Assembly (NCBI GenBank): GCA_902515775.1 | Contig: CABXVU010000012.1 | Span: 1-39,771 of the forward strand | Length of the DNA stretch: 39,771 nt | Origin: an uncultured SAR86 cluster bacterium | GTDB taxonomy: Bacteria > Pseudomonadota > Gammaproteobacteria > Magnimaribacterales > D2472 | Reading direction: 5' to 3' | Part shown: positions 37,076 through 39,771 of the stretch, one piece after another | Position numbering within the stretch: position 1 is the first letter of the stretch | How the letters are laid out: every line of letters starts with the position of its first letter | Position numbers and translations under genes: made by a program | The notes under the pieces: generated by a model | Databases searched by the model: none | What the model was told of the DNA's origin: nothing | Seen by the model: the letters and a program-made list of their open reading frames with translations, nothing else

Positions 37076-37799
37076 ATTCTGAAACCCATTTTTTATTTTT
37101 TTCCCTACCCAATATATAGGAACGACTACTCAAAATACCAAGGGAAATTAGCGTAAAACCTAAACCAATTATTGAAATTAATAATGGATAAAGCATTGAT
37201 GGATCAATCGAACTCCCACCTGAAACTGATATTGAGGCTGGTTGGTGAAGTGTTGACCACCAATCAACAGATTTTTTAATAATTGGAATATTCACAACCC
37301 CAATTACAACAAGTATCGACATCAAACGATCTGACTTTTCTAAGTTAGAGAAAGACCCATGTAAAGTTAAAATACCAAGATACATGATGAATAAAATTAA
37401 AGTTGAAGTAATTCTCGCGTCCCATTGCCACCACGTTCCCCATGTCGGAATACCCCAAACTGATCCTGAGAATAAACCTATAAATGTAATCATTGCTCCT
37501 ATTGGTGCAGCTGATTTAATTAAGTAAGCAGCTAACTTAACTCTCCAAACAAGGTGCATTAAAGCGCACAGTGCCATGAAGAAATAAATAAGCTCTGCAT
37601 AGATTACTGCAGGCACATGAAGAAAGATAATTCTATATGAATTTCCTTGAACGGCGTCTTGTGGGGCAAATAATAAACCCCATACCCATCCAACAATCAA
37701 CATAGACAAACCAATAAAAATTAAAAAGGGATAAAGTGTCTTAGTTATTTTGACAAAACTTTTTGGAGATGAAAATTTGTGGATAAATGCTGAAATCAC
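37068..37799 (-). CDS. ccmC: Heme transporter subunit CcmC
   Basis: A 243-residue inner-membrane protein with six helices. It has the tryptophan-rich motif GTWWQWDARITS (121-132) and the two heme-ligand histidines, His61 (FLHVPAV) and His185 (WWSTLHQPAS), at nearly the E. coli positions. It presents heme to CcmE in the periplasm. The start appears to be GTG at 37799: a TAG lies in frame six codons upstream and there is no earlier ATG. It is separated from ccmB by 24 bases. Confidence 0.96.
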   Translation of the reverse strand: MISAFIHKFSSPKSFVKITKTLYPFLIFIGLSMLIVGWVWGLLFAPQDAVQGNSYRIIFLHVPAVIYAELIYFFMALCALMHLVWRVKLAAYLIKSAAPIGAMITFIGLFSGSVWGIPTWGTWWQWDARITSTLILFIMYLGILTLHGSFSNLEKSDRLMSILVVIGVVNIPIIKKSVDWWSTLHQPASISVSGGSSIDPSMLYPLLISIIGLGFTLISLGILSSRSYILGREKNKKWVSEYV

Positions 37800-37823
37800 A
37801 TCAGTATTATAAACCTAACTTGA

Positions 37824-38474
37824 CTAATCTATGTGTGTTTTTAGAGCTGTTGAAATAATTAGCGGCATAATTGCTGAAATCAAAAAACCCACACCAATCA
37901 TCAAAGAACTAATTTCTAAAAAACCATCTTCGTATTGAATGCTCCTTATTGCTGTTCCCAGCAAAATAATCACAGGTAACGCAAGCGGTAAAGTGGTTAT
38001 AACTCCCAACATAGCTCCTTTATTGATTGACAATGCGTTTCCGAATGCAAATAAATTAAACAATAAAAGATTCGAGAGGCTGAGCAAAAAAAATACATTC
38101 ATAAAACTTCCAATTGCAACTCCATTCGCAAAAGAAAATATTGCACCAATAAAAGCAATTGGAACGCCAATAAAACATACATATACAAATATTTTAGATA
38201 ATACTATTTTATAAAAATCTTGCTCCACGAGAAATTCTTGCTCAAGTGATCCATCTTCGAAGTCTTCCTCAAACATCCCTTCTGTAGCCAAGAATGAAGT
38301 CATCAATAACGAAACAACGATAATTGAAAAATAAAACTTTTCTAGATCAAATTGTGAAATGTCGATACTCAATGGAAAGGCTGTTAAAACAAGAATCATA
38401 ATTAACATCGGCCCCAGCCAAGACTTAAGTTTATAAAATAATTTAAAAGATTCTATTTTTAGGAATCTAAACAT
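37824..38474 (-). CDS. ccmB: Heme exporter membrane subunit CcmB
   Basis: A 216-residue protein with six hydrophobic segments. The opening MFRFLKIESFKLFYKLKSW, the PLSIDIS loop and the FLATEGMFEEDFEDGSLEQE segment, in the region where CcmB has L..LF..D.EDG.LE, match the family. With CcmA it forms the ABC unit that drives release of holo-CcmE. The ATG at 38474 has GGGTGA upstream and is preferred; a GTG at 38483 would add three residues. It overlaps the end of ccmA by 8 bases. Confidence 0.93.
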   Translation of the reverse strand: MFRFLKIESFKLFYKLKSWLGPMLIMILVLTAFPLSIDISQFDLEKFYFSIIVVSLLMTSFLATEGMFEEDFEDGSLEQEFLVEQDFYKIVLSKIFVYVCFIGVPIAFIGAIFSFANGVAIGSFMNVFFLLSLSNLLLFNLFAFGNALSINKGAMLGVITTLPLALPVIILLGTAIRSIQYEDGFLEISSLMIGVGFLISAIMPLIISTALKTHID

Positions 38475-39051
38475 TTCTTTCACCCAGTGCTATAACTTGA
38501 CACTCAAAACTTGGATGTATGTGTGAAGTAAGAATAATTCCGGTTCCCTCAGATAATTTTTGAATAAGAAAATTATTCAATAGGTCACTCGCAGCATGAT
38601 CCAAGCCAACAAAAGGTTCATCAAGAACTATCAATTCTGGAGATTGAGCTAAAACTCTTATCAATGCCAATTTTTTTTGCTGGCCAAAAGACAGATTAGC
38701 TGTAAGCTCATCTTGCATTTGAAATAAATCTAATTTTTCTAGCCATTCAAATGCATTACTCAAAGTAGCATCATCAAATAATAACTGAAGGTTTTGAGAG
38801 GGTGTTAAGTAATGCTTAATTGCATTTTTATGACCAAGGTAAGAAATCTTTAAATCTTGATTGTTATATTCAATTGAGCCCTTTGTAATAGAAGTTATCC
38901 CTAGAAGAATCTTTAACAAGGTGCTTTTACCAGACCCATTACCCCCTTTGATATGAAGGCCCTCTCCTGAGAATACTTCAAATGAAAGATTATGAAAAAG
39001 CTTTTTCTCATTTATTTTATATGAGATTTTTTGAGCTGAAATAAGCTTCAT
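38467..39051 (-). CDS. ccmA: Heme exporter ATP-binding subunit CcmA
   Basis: A 194-residue ABC ATPase. Walker A is KGGNGSGKSTLLKILLG (35-51). The signature, usually LSGGQ, reads NLSFGQQKKLALIRVL, with Phe in place of the first Gly. Walker B is LIVLDEPFVGLD and the H-loop is ILTSHIHP. Its position before ccmB and small size fit CcmA, which hydrolyses ATP to release heme-loaded CcmE from CcmC and CcmD. Six bases separate it from the upstream glycosyltransferase-like gene. Confidence 0.95.
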   Translation of the reverse strand: MKLISAQKISYKINEKKLFHNLSFEVFSGEGLHIKGGNGSGKSTLLKILLGITSITKGSIEYNNQDLKISYLGHKNAIKHYLTPSQNLQLLFDDATLSNAFEWLEKLDLFQMQDELTANLSFGQQKKLALIRVLAQSPELIVLDEPFVGLDHAASDLLNNFLIQKLSEGTGIILTSHIHPSFECQVIALGERNV

Positions 39052-39057
39052 AAGGTA

Positions 39058-39573
39058 CTAATTTAGAATAGATTTTGCCCTTATTGTAAGGGATGGAAGT
39101 GGATTTTGTGGATCTAATCGAAGATAAAATCTTTTAGCCAACTCAGAAAATGGATTTGAAGCAGTTTCCCCCAGACCGCCTACAGAAAAATATAATGATT
39201 TAGTAAAAAAAATTCCTTGCTCAACTTGAGGTACTTTATTAAAAAAAGTGTTTAACTTTCCAATGCTCTGAAGAACCCCTTTAAATTTATTTCCAAAATG
39301 ATACCAACCCCAAAATTGATATCCACTTTTTGAAAAATGTAAAAGCTGTTTTCTAGCAACTTTTTTTGGAAAAGCGCCGGCAGGAATAATTGAAATTACA
39401 TTAGAATGTAATTCAGCAATTTTTGAATCTAATAAAGATGGTAACTCTTCAACAGATGAGAAAGGACAAAGTAAACACTCTACCCCTTCCTCAATTTGAT
39501 AAGACTTAACTTTAGAGAGCCTCTCCTTTGAGCCAATAATTATATAGCTAACGTCGAGAAATTCCTTGGACAC
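39058..39573 (-). CDS. Small glycosyltransferase family 2-like protein
   Basis: A 171-residue protein starting at GTG (39573), five to six bases after the stop of the MetY-like gene. The order of elements resembles the GT-A fold proteins of the rSAM/selenodomain-associated transferase group: a first strand DVSYIIIGS, a central SIIPAGAFPKKVARKQLLHF where GT2 enzymes have the nucleotide-sugar aspartates, and QGIFFTKSLYFSVGGLGE near the C terminus. The DXD-type acidic pair is not obvious, so activity is doubtful. It precedes ccmA by six bases and is probably in the same transcript. The assignment rests on pattern alone. Confidence 0.5.
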   Translation of the reverse strand: MSKEFLDVSYIIIGSKERLSKVKSYQIEEGVECLLCPFSSVEELPSLLDSKIAELHSNVISIIPAGAFPKKVARKQLLHFSKSGYQFWGWYHFGNKFKGVLQSIGKLNTFFNKVPQVEQGIFFTKSLYFSVGGLGETASNPFSELAKRFYLRLDPQNPLPSLTIRAKSILN

Positions 39574-39579
39574 ACTGAA

Positions 39580-39771
39580 TTATTCAGCCTTTGAGAATGC
39601 CTGCTCAATATCTGCAATTATATCGTCGATATGCTCAAGTCCAATCGATAGCCTAACATATCCAGGGCTTACTCCAGCTGATGTTAACTCCTCTTCATTT
39701 AGTTGAGAATGAGTGGTGCTAGCAGGATGAATTGCTAAACTCCTAGCATCACCAATATTTGCAACGTGATA
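39580..39771 (-). CDS. metY: O-acetylhomoserine sulfhydrylase-like enzyme, C-terminal end (cut by window edge)
   Basis: The last 63 codons of a gene that enters from the right edge. It reads [40 protein letters not shown] and [19 protein letters not shown]. This is the C-terminal signature of PLP-dependent Cys/Met metabolism enzymes, including the substrate-carboxylate Arg in [18 protein letters not shown] with GVSP is most like O-acetylhomoserine sulfhydrylase (MetY), which makes homocysteine from O-acetylhomoserine and sulfide. Cystathionine synthase or MetZ are close alternatives. The PLP lysine is outside the window. Confidence 0.85.
   Translation of the reverse strand, partial: YHVANIGDARSLAIHPASTTHSQLNEEELTSAGVSPGYVRLSIGLEHIDDIIADIEQAFSKAE

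Overview
The window is AT-rich (about one third G+C by eye), tightly packed, and shows no insertion sequence, phage gene or CRISPR array. The gene content is that of a free-living Gram-negative gammaproteobacterium: an smc-zipA-ligA run, a System I cytochrome c maturation operon, MnmC, exonuclease I, a TonB-dependent receptor and several acyl-CoA dehydrogenases. Short intergenic gaps, low G+C and the TonB receptor/DUF3604 pair suggest an uncultured marine oligotroph of the SAR86 type. That placement is an inference from style and content, not from a marker phylogeny.

Layout. Positions 1-2248: the start of a voltage-sensor-type ion channel (cut by the left edge, minus strand), divergent from an SLC13-type transporter with two TrkA-C domains. 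Positions 2256-8230: an alpha/beta hydrolase, tRNA-Val(GAC), exonuclease I, an ACAD10/11-like acyl-CoA dehydrogenase divergent from a LysR regulator, then a methyltransferase and an SDR with overlapping ends. Positions 8314-14421: a CaCA cation exchanger, several small membrane proteins (two resembling DUF4345), a one-cysteine thioredoxin-fold protein, a GMC flavoprotein oxidoreductase, a membrane-anchored serine hydrolase and tRNA-Leu(UAG). Positions 14462-19548: a secreted DUF3604 protein behind a TonB-dependent receptor, with a good promoter before the receptor and a clear intrinsic terminator between the two, then a membrane-anchored coiled-coil protein. Positions 19646-27338: two adjacent acyl-CoA dehydrogenase subunits, mnmC, a small lipoprotein on the other strand and a large M16 metallopeptidase.

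Positions 27341-39771 are one long minus-strand run. Read in the direction of transcription it holds the C-terminal end of a MetY-like enzyme, a small glycosyltransferase-like protein, ccmA-B-C-D-E-F-G-H-I, smc, zipA, ligA and a transglycosylase lipoprotein. Most junctions overlap or are a few bases apart, so much of it could be co-transcribed. The 58-residue ccmD lies in what otherwise looks like a gap between ccmC and ccmE.

The most unusual items are: (1) an SMC of only 732 residues with both ATPase half-heads intact but coiled-coil arms about half the usual length and no recognisable hinge; (2) a LigA with about 43 extra residues inserted between the two cysteine pairs of its zinc finger; (3) a pair of acyl-CoA dehydrogenase subunits in which the larger has Gly where the classical catalytic Glu sits. 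No stretch longer than 300 bases lacks a gene.
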